A stretch of 64,000 nt of DNA from the NCBI RefSeq assembly GCF_000321045.1, contig NZ_HE578950.1, positions 1 to 64,000 on the forward strand, read 5' to 3'. The translations under genes were made by a program, and so were the position numbers. The notes beneath the pieces are model-generated. The model did not search any database. It saw nothing but the letters and a program-made list of their open reading frames with translations, and was not told where the DNA came from. How positions within the stretch are numbered: the stretch's first letter is position 1; every line of letters starts with the position of its first letter. Below are positions 38,495 through 47,249 of this stretch, in pieces. Origin of the DNA: Phytobacter massiliensis JC163. Its GTDB lineage: Bacteria; Pseudomonadota; Gammaproteobacteria; Enterobacterales; Enterobacteriaceae.

Positions 38495-38973
38495 AGGCTG
38501 CCCTCCGTGGCGAAAAAATCGTCCGCATCATCACGATGCGCCGCCAGCGTCGCCTGCCGCGCCGCCATGATTTCAGGCAGCGTGTTCATATACTGCATGG
38601 CGTCGGTTGCCGCGGTCATCGCGTCCTGCAGGCGGTCTTCGGTACGCGCGTGTTCAGACATGCAGAACTCCATCAGCATGATCAGATTTGCGCCGCTGAC
38701 GACATGCATATGCGGGTACTTCACCATCAGCTGTACGGCCGTATTATTGACGCTGCCGCCCTGCATATCGGTAAACAGCACCAGCTCGTTGCCGCGGCGC
38801 GCGGCTTCGCTGGCGAGAGCGTCAACGTGCTTCGCAAGGTCAGCGGTGGAGCCGATCTCACCGCAGTAGGCGCAAATGGGCGTGACGCCGTGGTCTTCGC
38901 CAATAAGTAGATTGAGGCCGGAAATAATGCCTTCGGCATAGCGACCATGACTTGCGATATAAATCTCTCGCAT
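38491..38973 (-). CDS. PTS IIA component, mannose class
   Basis: The protein is 160 aa. The phospho-histidine is H9 in IASHGRYAEGI, with the family pattern FTDMQGGSVNN. It is the first gene of the GH88-PTS operon, about 50 bases downstream of the sigma-54 promoter. SD AAAGGAAA is ahead of the ATG. HPr-P is the donor. Confidence 0.93.
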   Translation of the reverse strand: MREIYIASHGRYAEGIISGLNLLIGEDHGVTPICAYCGEIGSTADLAKHVDALASEAARRGNELVLFTDMQGGSVNNTAVQLMVKYPHMHVVSGANLIMLMEFCMSEHARTEDRLQDAMTAATDAMQYMNTLPEIMAARQATLAAHRDDADDFFATEGSL

Positions 38974-39022
38974 GAGTGTTTCCTTTCTTTTTGCGGGGTG
39001 CTGACGTTATGGGTAATAGCGA

Positions 39023-39040
39023 TTGCAAGCAGTGTGCCAA
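39023..39040 (-). promoter_or_regulatory. sigma-54 promoter of the GH88-PTS operon
   Basis: The minus strand reads TTGGCACACTGCTTGCAA: TGGCAC, five bases, TTGCA, the consensus -24/-12 element without a mismatch. It lies upstream of the PTS IIA gene. With the LevR-type activator encoded just upstream this defines a dedicated sigma-54 switch. Confidence 0.92.
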
Positions 39041-39125
39041 TTATTTAATGAATTGTTTTTAATGGTTTTTTTATGCGGTCTGGACGCTGTTTTTACTGTT
39101 GAAAGCGTAGCGTCGAAGGGGGCGT

Positions 39126-39195
39126 TCCCGGGGGCGCAAGCTTACCCGGGCGGTGGCGTTGTCGTAGCCCGGATAAGCTTGCGCATCCGGGAGCC
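39126..39195. repeat. REP-type palindromic repeat
   Basis: Two arms, GCGCAAGCTTACCCGGGCGG and GTCGTAGCCCGGATAAGCTT followed by GCGCATCCGGG, form the REP/BIME-like structure also seen at 34200, 45667 and 56893. It lies between the regulator gene and the sigma-54 promoter it probably serves. Confidence 0.75.
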
Positions 39196-39208
39196 ACGAG
39201 CACAGCGT

Positions 39209-41809
39209 TTAAACGGCTTCGGTGGCTATCCAGGGCTCCATGATTTCATAAATCATCAGCACTTCGGTTAGCGGCACGGCGAGGTGATATTTGCGGTTGA
39301 GCGCCTGGAAGAAGGTGTCATTGACCGCGACAAACGCCTGCTGCTCCAGCGTGAGTGCGGCGTCATCCCGGTGGCGCATGCCGGTATTGACCATCACCCG
39401 CTCAATCATCAGCGCGATATGCATAAACAGGTTGATGCGCAGATAGCTCTCGAAATGGATTTTATAGAAGGCTTCGTACTGTTTAATGACCGACTCCACC
39501 TCATCAATGATGATCACCGGATTGAGGAAGTTCAGCCTGCTGGCTACCCCTTCCACAGTGAACAGTTTCACCACCTCTTCTACCATCGGTTCGAGGCTGT
39601 CCTCCATCAGCAGGTCGGTGAAGTAGTCCCGGCGCAGCACCTGGGTTTTTTCTTTAATAAGCTGTTCGACGCTGAGCAGGGGAATGTAGCCCGCCTCCAG
39701 GTCGGTGGTGGTGATAATCAGCCGGGTGCCGTTCAGCGCCGGATCGTCGCGGGCGATTTTCCATTTCAGATCGTCATATTCCATGGTGACGATGTCGATC
39801 TCTTCTCTTGCCAGATAGCGGCTTAAGATATCTTTCAGCTTGCGCGAAATGCCTTCGCCGGAAATACAGGAGATGATGATTTTATTACCCGGCAGGATAC
39901 CTGCGTAATAGCGCGTCTCCGGCTCGTAAGCGCCTTTCACGCTTTCAATAATTTCTTCCATCGGCAACTGATGCTGAATTTTACCGGCGATATCCAGCGC
40001 CATGGCCGTACTGACGTTATTGATAACCAGTAATTCACCGTGCAGATGCAGTTTTATCTCTTCATAAATCTCTTTAAGCGAACCCATATCAACAAGAATG
40101 ATCAGCCCTGCGCCCGGTTTCAGCGCCGCGAGATGGGCAATCAGCAGGTCGATAATTTCACGGGTAGAGGTGGAATAAGGCATATCGAATGCTTTGAAGT
40201 AGTACCCTCCCGTTAACTGATTGGCGACCCCGGCGATGCTGGAGGCGGTAGAGCGCCCGTGGGAGACAATCACCCCCTGGATGGCGTCATCATCGCCTGC
40301 CGGTTTGTTGAGCGCGCAGCTGAGCAGCGGCAGCAGAATGGGCAGTGGACGGTCGGCAACATGTTTAACCAGCAGGTTCACGCAGGTTTCCGCCAGCAGC
40401 CGCGCCTTGCAGGAGACGTACTCCGTCACCGCCAGCAGTTCGTTAACCTCATCGGCATTATGCTCAACGTGCAGCGCCTGGATAAGGCACAGCCAGATGG
40501 CTTTGCGCAGCTCCTGGCCGCACTCGATTCCGGTCAGCCCCTCCAGTTCATTTATGGCATGCATGGTGTTCTGCCACAGGTAGCCGGAATAGAGCGCCTC
40601 CTGATCGAGAATGCCGTGAATGGTGGTCAGCAGCTGTTCCATTTTCCGGTTCAGCAGCAGAATATTGCCGCTGTGGCAGAACTCCCGCAGGATGACATCA
40701 TCACGCATCGCTTTTGGTAACAAAGCGGCGGTATCCAATCCGGCGAGTTTCTCCCTGGCGGGGATCACCAGCACTTCGCCGCTGGGGCGGGGCGTATGCA
40801 GGGTGATAAACGGGCTCTGCCGCTGGTCACTCCAGGCGCTGGCGGCCATCACTTTGATCTGGTTTTTTAACTCGCCAATGTTGCCGCGCACCGGCGACAT
40901 CACCAGTTGATGCATCAGCTGCGTATCAAGATGAATATCCCGGCGCAGGCTGGCGGCCTCGGCGTGCAAAAAGTGGCTGACCTGGGCAATTCGCTCGGTT
41001 AGCGGGCGGGAGATATAGTTCGGCAGAGCGACGCGAACTGGAATACGGCGACGAAAGGTATTGAGCAGTACCGTGTCGATATTTTCAGTGGTGGCGAAGA
41101 TAAAGCGCAGCGCGGCGGGGTGGCGGGTCCGGTTATCGCCAAGGCGGTAAAAATAGCCTTTGTCCATAAACAGGAACAGCTTCTCCTGGTTTTCCGCGGA
41201 GAGGCGGTGCACCTCATCAAGAAAGAGAAAGCCGCCGTCCGCCTCATCGAATGCGCCGCGTTTTTCCCGGTCAGCGCCGGTAAACGCCCCCCGGGTATAG
41301 CCGAACAGCGTGGCGGAGAGCAGCTCCGGGTTATTGGCATAATCGGCGCAGTTCAGCTCGATAAACGGCTTATCGCCGGAGATCACTCCTCGTTCAACGG
41401 CGTACTGCCAGATAAGCGAAGCCAGGTGGCTTTTGCCGACGCCGCTCTCGCCGGAAAGCAGAACAGGCAGACCGTGGGTCGGGTAATCTACGGCAGAGCG
41501 ACACAGGGAGACGATTTCCGCCAGGCTACCCTCTGCGCCAATCAGCTGCGAGAAAGCATCGCTGTTTTTCGACACTAGCGTCGAACGGGGCTGCGAGAGA
41601 GCCTCCGCCTGCCTGACGAAAAAGCGCACCGGGCGGGTATTATCTTTTTGTAATTTTCCATCATCACACAGGCGGTTAAGGTAATGGCTGATGACGCTGC
41701 GGTTTACCTGCATAAAGTCAGCGCAGTCCTGAGCGGTAAAGCCTGCGGTATGGTCCGCATAATGGGTCAGGATGTTCTGGAAGAGTTTTTCTTTGGCGGA
41801 GAGTGCCAT
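39209..41809 (-). CDS. LevR-type sigma-54 activator with PTS regulatory domains
   Basis: About 866 aa from ATG 41809 (an in-frame ATG at 41851 lies in a palindrome). Order: N-terminal winged HTH (about 1-60); sigma-54 AAA+ domain with Walker A GESGVGKS at 120-127, GAFTGA at 174-179 and Walker B FLFLDEVH at 194-201; first PRD (about 400-500); EIIA-mannose-like domain with VSHGRST (H517); EIIB-galactitol-like segment with CISGEG (C648); second PRD (H797). This is the LevR/DgaR architecture, whose activity is set by phosphorylation from HPr and from the cognate PTS. It very probably drives the promoter at 39023-39040. Confidence 0.9.
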   Translation of the reverse strand: MALSAKEKLFQNILTHYADHTAGFTAQDCADFMQVNRSVISHYLNRLCDDGKLQKDNTRPVRFFVRQAEALSQPRSTLVSKNSDAFSQLIGAEGSLAEIVSLCRSAVDYPTHGLPVLLSGESGVGKSHLASLIWQYAVERGVISGDKPFIELNCADYANNPELLSATLFGYTRGAFTGADREKRGAFDEADGGFLFLDEVHRLSAENQEKLFLFMDKGYFYRLGDNRTRHPAALRFIFATTENIDTVLLNTFRRRIPVRVALPNYISRPLTERIAQVSHFLHAEAASLRRDIHLDTQLMHQLVMSPVRGNIGELKNQIKVMAASAWSDQRQSPFITLHTPRPSGEVLVIPAREKLAGLDTAALLPKAMRDDVILREFCHSGNILLLNRKMEQLLTTIHGILDQEALYSGYLWQNTMHAINELEGLTGIECGQELRKAIWLCLIQALHVEHNADEVNELLAVTEYVSCKARLLAETCVNLLVKHVADRPLPILLPLLSCALNKPAGDDDAIQGVIVSHGRSTASSIAGVANQLTGGYYFKAFDMPYSTSTREIIDLLIAHLAALKPGAGLIILVDMGSLKEIYEEIKLHLHGELLVINNVSTAMALDIAGKIQHQLPMEEIIESVKGAYEPETRYYAGILPGNKIIISCISGEGISRKLKDILSRYLAREEIDIVTMEYDDLKWKIARDDPALNGTRLIITTTDLEAGYIPLLSVEQLIKEKTQVLRRDYFTDLLMEDSLEPMVEEVVKLFTVEGVASRLNFLNPVIIIDEVESVIKQYEAFYKIHFESYLRINLFMHIALMIERVMVNTGMRHRDDAALTLEQQAFVAVNDTFFQALNRKYHLAVPLTEVLMIYEIMEPWIATEAV

Positions 41810-41837
41810 TGTTATATCCCACAAATGCCAGGCATCC

Positions 41838-41860
41838 AGTGTCGATTCCATTTCGACACT
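41838..41860. promoter_or_regulatory. perfect inverted repeat at the regulator start
   Basis: AGTGTCGA - TTCCATT - TCGACACT (8-bp arms), followed by a further half-site GACACT at 41862, lies 29-51 bases upstream of the regulator ATG. It is a candidate operator or autoregulatory site. Confidence 0.6.
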
Positions 41861-42130
41861 AGACACTAATCAATGTATTAAACACTGGTTACTTTCTACC
41901 GCCCGAGAGGAAAATGAAACCTTGTTTTAATCAGTTTGTGATGGACTTCTCAGCGGATTGTGCGTCAGGCCAGCCCGCTCGCTGCGCACATTGAGATGAA
42001 ATTCCTTTCATTAGGTATGTATTAATTTCTTTGGGTAACAAAGCGAATATAAGTGTTGATGTGTGCTTACTACCATTTTTGTTTGGTTCCGTTTTGCCTG
42101 GAAACATGAGATTGATATCACTCTTCAGAC

Positions 42131-42149
42131 AGTATGCGGTTCGTATACT
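42131..42149. promoter_or_regulatory. inverted repeat upstream of the DeoR-kinase gene
   Basis: AGTATGCGGTTCGTATACT has matching AGTAT/ATACT ends, 25 bases upstream of the ATG. It is a plausible autoregulatory operator for the DeoR-type HTH. Confidence 0.45.
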
Positions 42150-42173
42150 CCAGTTGTGATTTCGGGGTTTATT

Positions 42174-43388
42174 ATGTTTCTTGAAGAACGTAGACATCGT
42201 ATTTGGCAATATTTAAATGAAAATGAACGCGGCAACGTAAATTATTTTTCGCAGCATTTTGGCGTTTCTAAAGAAACGATCCGTAGCGATTTAAATATTC
42301 TGGCGGAGATGGGGCTGGTGCAGCGATGCCACGGCGGGGCGATTATTTTGCGGCGTAGTTTACAGGCGGAATTAATCTCTGAAACCGGGCGTGGATTCGA
42401 AGTGTTACTCCAGCCAATAGACCGTCGTAAGCCGCAGCACGATCCTCAACAAAAAGGAAAAACTATGCAGGGCAAGGTCTGTGTATTTGGCTCGTTTAAT
42501 GTCGATATTGTCGCGCGGGTGGAGCGTTTTCCCCGCGGCGGCGAATCCCTCCTGGCGTTGGGCAGTAGCCTGGGGCCGGGCGGCAAAGGGGCCAATCAGG
42601 CTACCGCAGCAAGCAAGGCGGGCGCGCAGGTGCACTTTGCGGCGAAAGTCGGTAAAGATCAGTTCAGCCAACTTGCCGCCGATCATTTAAATTCATCTGA
42701 TATCCACTCTTACACCTTGTATCAATCTGACAGTGAGCCCACTGGCAATGCCATTATTTATGTCTCGCAAGAAAATGGCGAGAATATGATAGCCATCTAT
42801 TCCGGGGCCAATAAAACAGTTACCCATAATGAAGTACAGGCTATTGCTTCTGAATTATCAGCAGCCGATGTGCTTTTGGTCCAGCTGGAAAATAACCTTG
42901 ATGCAACTACGGCCTTAATGAAGATGGCCCATGAGCTGGGTAAAACGGTCATTCTTAACCCGGCACCTTGCTCTGCTGAAATAATTTCATCTTTACCGTT
43001 TGTTGATGTCATCACCCCGAATGAAACCGAAGCTTCTTTATTATCCGGCGTCGATGTCCGTGACGTTGATACGGCAAAAGAAGCGGCGATGGTAATTGCC
43101 AGAATGGGCGCTAAGAAAGTACTTATTACTATGGGCTCGCGCGGCGCGCTGCTGCTGGATAATAACCAGTTCAGCCATATTCGTGCCTTCCCGGCGGTCA
43201 CCGTTGATACCACCGGCGCAGGCGACGCCTTTAACGGCGCGCTGGCTGCTTCGCTTGCCGCCGGAAACAGTCTGGTTCAGGCCGCGACCTGGGCCTCAGC
43301 ATTCGCCTCTCTGGCTGTTGAGCTGGAAGGGGCATCCAATATGCCTGACTTTGAACAGGCGACCGTACGACTCCGCACCCACAACTGA
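42174..43388 (+). CDS. DeoR-type HTH fused to a ribokinase-family sugar kinase
   Basis: The protein is 404 aa from ATG 42174. The N-terminal DeoR HTH (residues 1-60; FGVSKETIRSDLNILAEMGL plus RCHGGA) lacks the usual DeoR sensor domain. Instead, a linker leads into a PfkB/ribokinase domain (about 98-404) with GSFNVDI, GGKGANQA and the anion-hole TTGAGDAF. The kinase may sense its own substrate or act as both enzyme and repressor. ATG 42465, preceded by AAGGAAAAACT, could start the kinase alone. The sugar is unknown. Confidence 0.88.
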   Translation: MFLEERRHRIWQYLNENERGNVNYFSQHFGVSKETIRSDLNILAEMGLVQRCHGGAIILRRSLQAELISETGRGFEVLLQPIDRRKPQHDPQQKGKTMQGKVCVFGSFNVDIVARVERFPRGGESLLALGSSLGPGGKGANQATAASKAGAQVHFAAKVGKDQFSQLAADHLNSSDIHSYTLYQSDSEPTGNAIIYVSQENGENMIAIYSGANKTVTHNEVQAIASELSAADVLLVQLENNLDATTALMKMAHELGKTVILNPAPCSAEIISSLPFVDVITPNETEASLLSGVDVRDVDTAKEAAMVIARMGAKKVLITMGSRGALLLDNNQFSHIRAFPAVTVDTTGAGDAFNGALAASLAAGNSLVQAATWASAFASLAVELEGASNMPDFEQATVRLRTHN

Positions 43389-43403
43389 TTCAGGAAGAGA
43401 AAA

Positions 43404-44327
43404 ATGAAAGCCATTCAAGGTATTGTTCCGGTTATGCTCACCCCGTTTACCACCGATGAACAGATTGATTATCCGGCGCTCGCGAAACTGATCGACTGGT
43501 ATCTGGAAAAGGGGGTGGATGCGCTCTTCGCCGTGTGTCAGTCGAGTGAAATGCAACTGCTGACGTTGCAGGAGCGTGTTGACCTTGCCCGCTTTGTTGT
43601 AAAACAGGTAGATGGCCGCATTCCGGTGATCGCCTCCGGGCACATCAGCGATGATATCGACGCGCAAAAAGAAGAGCTGCTGGCGATGGCGCAGACCGAT
43701 ATCGATGCGCTGGTGCTGGTAACTAACCATCTCGATCCCCGCAATGAAGGCAGCGATACCTTTTTCGCCACCCTGAACACGCTGCTCGACACATTACCGG
43801 AAACGCTGCCGCTGGGTCTGTATGAGTGCCCGGCTCCGTATCGCCGTCTGCTGACGGATGAAGAGTTTAGCTGGTGCGCCAACAGCGGCCGCTTTGTGGT
43901 GCTGAAAGACGTAAGCTGTGATCTGCCCACCGTCGAACGGCGCGTGAAGCTGGCGCAGGGCACCCCGCTGAAAGTTATCAATGCCAACGCCGCCATCGCC
44001 TGGCCCGCTATGCTGGCAGGCTCGCAGGGGTTCAGCGGTGTGTTCACTAACTTCCATCCTGAACTGTATAGCTGGCTGTGGAAAAACGGCCAGGCGCAGC
44101 GCGAACTGGCTGACGAACTGGCGGTATTCCTCTCGCTGGGGGCAGTGACCGAAACGCTGGGCTATCCGAAAAACGCCAAAATCTACCATCAGCGCCTTGG
44201 CACCTTCGACAGTATTACCTGCCGGGTAAACAGGGACGATGTGCTGACGAAGTTCTGGGGCCTGACCGTGATCCTCGATCAGATTCGGGCTGGCACTGAC
44301 CTGTGGCGCAAGCGCATTGCGCGTTAA
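43404..44327 (+). CDS. DapA/N-acetylneuraminate lyase-family aldolase or dehydratase
   Basis: The protein is 307 aa, a TIM-barrel Schiff-base enzyme: K168 in VVLKDVS and Y140 in GLYECPAPYRR. The usual GTTGE loop reads CQSSE (45-49), keeping two hydroxyl residues but losing the glycine-rich frame. It is therefore not dihydrodipicolinate synthase. A 2-keto-3-deoxy sugar acid aldolase or sialate-lyase-like activity fits. SD AGGAAGAG lies ahead. It is probably the second step after the kinase at 42174. Confidence 0.85.
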   Translation: MKAIQGIVPVMLTPFTTDEQIDYPALAKLIDWYLEKGVDALFAVCQSSEMQLLTLQERVDLARFVVKQVDGRIPVIASGHISDDIDAQKEELLAMAQTDIDALVLVTNHLDPRNEGSDTFFATLNTLLDTLPETLPLGLYECPAPYRRLLTDEEFSWCANSGRFVVLKDVSCDLPTVERRVKLAQGTPLKVINANAAIAWPAMLAGSQGFSGVFTNFHPELYSWLWKNGQAQRELADELAVFLSLGAVTETLGYPKNAKIYHQRLGTFDSITCRVNRDDVLTKFWGLTVILDQIRAGTDLWRKRIAR

Positions 44328-44340
44328 TCCGGAGAACCTT

Positions 44341-45615
44341 ATGAGCACCGTACACGCTTCTACTGCATCGGCTGTTAAGGCACCTGAGCTGTCGCGCCGT
44401 CGCTGGGGCATTATCCTGATTCTGCTGCTGGCGGCGGTGGTTAACTACCTTGACCGCGCCAACCTCAGTATCGCCAACACGACAATCGCGAAGGAGTTCG
44501 GTTTCTCCGCCACCCAGATGGGGCTGCTGCTTTCGGCATTTCTGTGGCCCTATGCGCTGGCGAACCTGCCCGCAGGCTGGCTGGTTGACCGCTTCGGCCC
44601 GAAAAAGATGTTCACCGGCGCGCTGGGGATGTGGTCAGCGGTGACCTTCCTGATGGGCTTCGTCAACAGTTACAGCTTCTTTTATGGGCTGCGTATGCTG
44701 CTGGGCGTGGCGGAATCGCCGTTTTTCACCTCGGGCATAAAAATCACTCAGAGCTGGTTCTCGGAAAAAGAGCGCGGCTTGCCCACCTCGATAATTAACA
44801 CCGGGTCGCAAATTGCCAATGCCATTGCGCCGCCGCTGCTGACTATTCTGCTGCTGTGGATCGGCTGGCGCGGGATGTTTATTGCGGTAGGTCTGCTGGG
44901 CTTGCCGTTAATGCTGGCGTGGCTGAAATTTTACCGCGACCCGGATGCCCGTGAGGCGATGCTGATCCATACCGGCCAGGTAACATCCGCCGCGTCAGCG
45001 CAGGAGAAAGGCAACTGGGGCACTTTATTTCGCAGCAAAACAACCTGGTTCATGATTGCCGGCAACTTCTGCATCATGTTTACCATCTGGGTTTACCTGA
45101 CCTGGCTGCCGGGATATCTGGAGCAGTCCCTCGGTTTTAGCCTGAAACAGACCGGCTTAATCGCCTCGGTTCCGTTCTTTGCGGGGATTCTGGGGGTATT
45201 GTGCGGCGGCACGCTCTCAGACCGTCTGGTGCGCAAAGGCGTCTCTGCGGTAACGGCGCGTAAGGTGCCTATCGTTCTCGGTGCCGGACTGGCGGCCTGT
45301 TTTGTGATGCCAATTCCGTTTGTCAGCGATACCACGACGGCCATTATCCTGCTGACGCTGGGCTACTTCTGCTCCCAGATGCCTTCCGGTGTTATCTGGA
45401 CGCTGGCGACCGATATGGCACCGAAAGAGCAGGTGGCTTCACTGGGAGCTATTCAGAACTTTGGCGGCTTCCTCGGAGCGGCGCTGGCACCGATCGTAAC
45501 GGGCATCATTCTTGATGCCACCGGGCACTTCACCAACGTCTTTATTCTGGGCGGTTGTCTGCTCTTTATGGGAGCCTGCTGCTACGGTTTCTTTGTGCGT
45601 AAACCGATTCGCTAA
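44341..45615 (+). CDS. MFS permease, anion:cation symporter family (hexuronate/glucarate-like)
   Basis: The protein is 424 aa, with 12 membrane segments. The ACS family signature is visible in NYLDRANLSIA, LLLSAFLWPYALANLPAGWL and DRFGPKKMF, with R-loop SDRLVRKGV in the second half. Relatives import hexuronates, glucarate, galactonate and similar acids. It is adjacent to the kinase and the DapA-like gene and ends the operon. Substrate inferred as a sugar acid. Confidence 0.88.
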   Translation: MSTVHASTASAVKAPELSRRRWGIILILLLAAVVNYLDRANLSIANTTIAKEFGFSATQMGLLLSAFLWPYALANLPAGWLVDRFGPKKMFTGALGMWSAVTFLMGFVNSYSFFYGLRMLLGVAESPFFTSGIKITQSWFSEKERGLPTSIINTGSQIANAIAPPLLTILLLWIGWRGMFIAVGLLGLPLMLAWLKFYRDPDAREAMLIHTGQVTSAASAQEKGNWGTLFRSKTTWFMIAGNFCIMFTIWVYLTWLPGYLEQSLGFSLKQTGLIASVPFFAGILGVLCGGTLSDRLVRKGVSAVTARKVPIVLGAGLAACFVMPIPFVSDTTTAIILLTLGYFCSQMPSGVIWTLATDMAPKEQVASLGAIQNFGGFLGAALAPIVTGIILDATGHFTNVFILGGCLLFMGACCYGFFVRKPIR

Positions 45616-45631
45616 CAACGCTGTTTTAGAC

Positions 45632-45662
45632 GAGCCCGATGCATCAGCGCCGGGCTTTTTTA
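45632..45662 (+). terminator. terminator after the MFS permease
   Basis: AGCCCG - ATGCATCAGCGC - CGGGCT followed by TTTTT, 17 bases after the stop. Confidence 0.8.
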
Positions 45663-45665
45663 TGA

Positions 45666-45740
45666 TCGTAGCCCGGGTAAGCGTCAGCGCACCCGGGATT
45701 CCCGGATGCGGCGTAAAGACGCCTTATCCGGGCTACGACG
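45666..45740. repeat. REP-type palindromic repeat
   Basis: GTAGCCCGGGTAAGCGTCAG on one side and CGCCTTATCCGGGCTACGAC on the other, with CACCCGGGATTCCCGGATGC between. It is located between the convergent MFS gene and rhaM and is nearly identical to the copy at 34200. Confidence 0.85.
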
Positions 45741-45753
45741 CTATCACGCCATG

Positions 45754-46068
45754 CTACGCCAGGTAAAAAACCTCTTTAAGCTCTGCGCTTACCGGGCTGT
45801 TGTCGGGGTTGGCGGGCATCACGTCGCGCATGTGTTTCCACCAGCGCTGGCAGACATCGGTGTTGGCCACTGCGTTCCAGCGCTCTTCCGACTCGATCTC
45901 CACGGTGGCGAACAGCAGGTTGCGCGCGTCATCGAGGTAAATGGCGTAGTGGTGCGCGCCATGCGCTTTTAGCACGGCTTCCAGCTCCGGCCAGATGGGA
46001 TTATGACGACGTTGGTACTCTTCGTGCGCATCGGGGTTAACCTGCATCACAAAGGCCTTCCGGATCAT
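45754..46068 (-). CDS. rhaM: L-rhamnose mutarotase RhaM
   Basis: The protein is 104 aa, the E. coli length, and interconverts the alpha and beta anomers of L-rhamnose. Conserved residues include the catalytic His in RHNPIWPEL and the motif VEIESEERW. Its start overlaps the stop of the upstream dehydrogenase gene by ATGA. It is the last gene of the large rha operon. Confidence 0.97.
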   Translation of the reverse strand: MIRKAFVMQVNPDAHEEYQRRHNPIWPELEAVLKAHGAHHYAIYLDDARNLLFATVEIESEERWNAVANTDVCQRWWKHMRDVMPANPDNSPVSAELKEVFYLA

Positions 46069-47213
46069 AATGCCTCCAGATAGAGCTCGCGCACTTCATC
46101 ACGGCTGGCGGTACGCGGGTTGCACGGCGCGCACGGGTCCGCCAGCGCTTTGTCGAGCCAGCCTTCAATATCTTCTTTGGTGACGCCCAGCTTGCTAAAG
46201 CCGGAGGGAATCCCCACGCGGGCGCTCAGGTCGCGGATTGCCTGAATTGCGCACATGCTCGCCGCTTCATCGCTCATGCCACGGGTATCGACACCCATCG
46301 CCTGCGCCACGCGGGCAAAACGCGCCACTGCGTTGGGGCGGTTAAAGTTTTCGATGATCGGCAGCAGGATGGCGTTGCAGACGCCGTGCGGAAGGTTGTG
46401 GGTTGCTCCTGGCTGGTGGGCCAGCGCGTGCACCAGACCCAGACCGGCGCTGTTAAAGGCCATGCCTGCCAGATACTGGCCGTAGGCCATCTGCTCGCGC
46501 GCTTCGATATCGTGCCCGTCGTCCACCGCCTTCGGCAGCCAGAGGTTAATCAGGCGGATCGCTTCCAGTGCGTTGGCGTCGGTCAGCGGATGCGCGCCAA
46601 TTGAGACATACGCTTCCACGGCGTGGGTCAGCGCGTCCATCCCGGTCGCGGCGGTGACAGTGGCGGGGATCTCCAGCATCACGCTGGCATCGTCCACGGC
46701 AATATCCGGGATGATATTCGGGTCGATAATCACCTCTTTTACCTGACGGGCGGTGTCGATAATGACCGCGTTGCTGGTCATCTCAGCGGCAGTACCGGCG
46801 GTCGTGTTGATGGCGACAAGCGGCACGCCGGGGGTTTTCACTTTACCTACGCCGGAATAGGCGGTGGAGGGGCCGGGGTTAGCAGTTAGAATTTTTACTG
46901 CTTTCGCGGTGTCGATCGGGCTGCCGCCGCCGAAGGCGATAATGTAATCGCAGTTCGCCTGCTGATAGGCCGCGTAGCCTTTTTGCACCAGCTCTTCGGT
47001 GGGGTTTGGGAACACGTCATCAAACAGGTGATACGACATCTGGTGCGCATCAAGCGCGGCGAACAGACTATCCAGCAGGCCAAGTTTGACCAGCTGGCCG
47101 TCGGTGACGATCAGCGCTTTGCCCCACTGCTTGCCAGCGACCAGATTTACCATATCGCCGATTGCGCCCGCGCCGTGGAGGCTGATTTTGGGAAGTGCCA
47201 ACATAAAGCTCAT
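46065..47213 (-). CDS. iron-containing alcohol dehydrogenase, lactaldehyde reductase (FucO-like)
   Basis: The protein is 382 aa, a group III (Fe) alcohol dehydrogenase with the [11 protein letters not shown] nucleotide motif and metal-ligand histidines in [10 protein letters not shown] and [14 protein letters not shown]. In the rha pathway the RhaD product lactaldehyde is reduced to 1,2-propanediol when oxygen is absent; E. coli uses fucO from the fucose operon. Here the activity is built into the rha operon. ATG 47213 has GGAGA six bases upstream; a longer frame upstream runs through a palindromic repeat and is not used. Confidence 0.9.
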   Translation of the reverse strand: MSFMLALPKISLHGAGAIGDMVNLVAGKQWGKALIVTDGQLVKLGLLDSLFAALDAHQMSYHLFDDVFPNPTEELVQKGYAAYQQANCDYIIAFGGGSPIDTAKAVKILTANPGPSTAYSGVGKVKTPGVPLVAINTTAGTAAEMTSNAVIIDTARQVKEVIIDPNIIPDIAVDDASVMLEIPATVTAATGMDALTHAVEAYVSIGAHPLTDANALEAIRLINLWLPKAVDDGHDIEAREQMAYGQYLAGMAFNSAGLGLVHALAHQPGATHNLPHGVCNAILLPIIENFNRPNAVARFARVAQAMGVDTRGMSDEAASMCAIQAIRDLSARVGIPSGFSKLGVTKEDIEGWLDKALADPCAPCNPRTASRDEVRELYLEAL

Positions 47214-47249
47214 AATATTCTCCATAACATTGATTTTGGGAAATCCTGT

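Larger units (their letters stand above)
41810..42173. other. divergent intergenic region between the LevR-type regulator and the DeoR-kinase gene
   Basis: This AT-rich region of 364 bases holds a perfect dyad at 41838-41860 near the regulator start and an AGTAT/ATACT dyad at 42131-42149 near the other gene. No gene is supported. A minus-strand frame (41931-42209) crosses the operator and has no homology. Confidence 0.5.
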
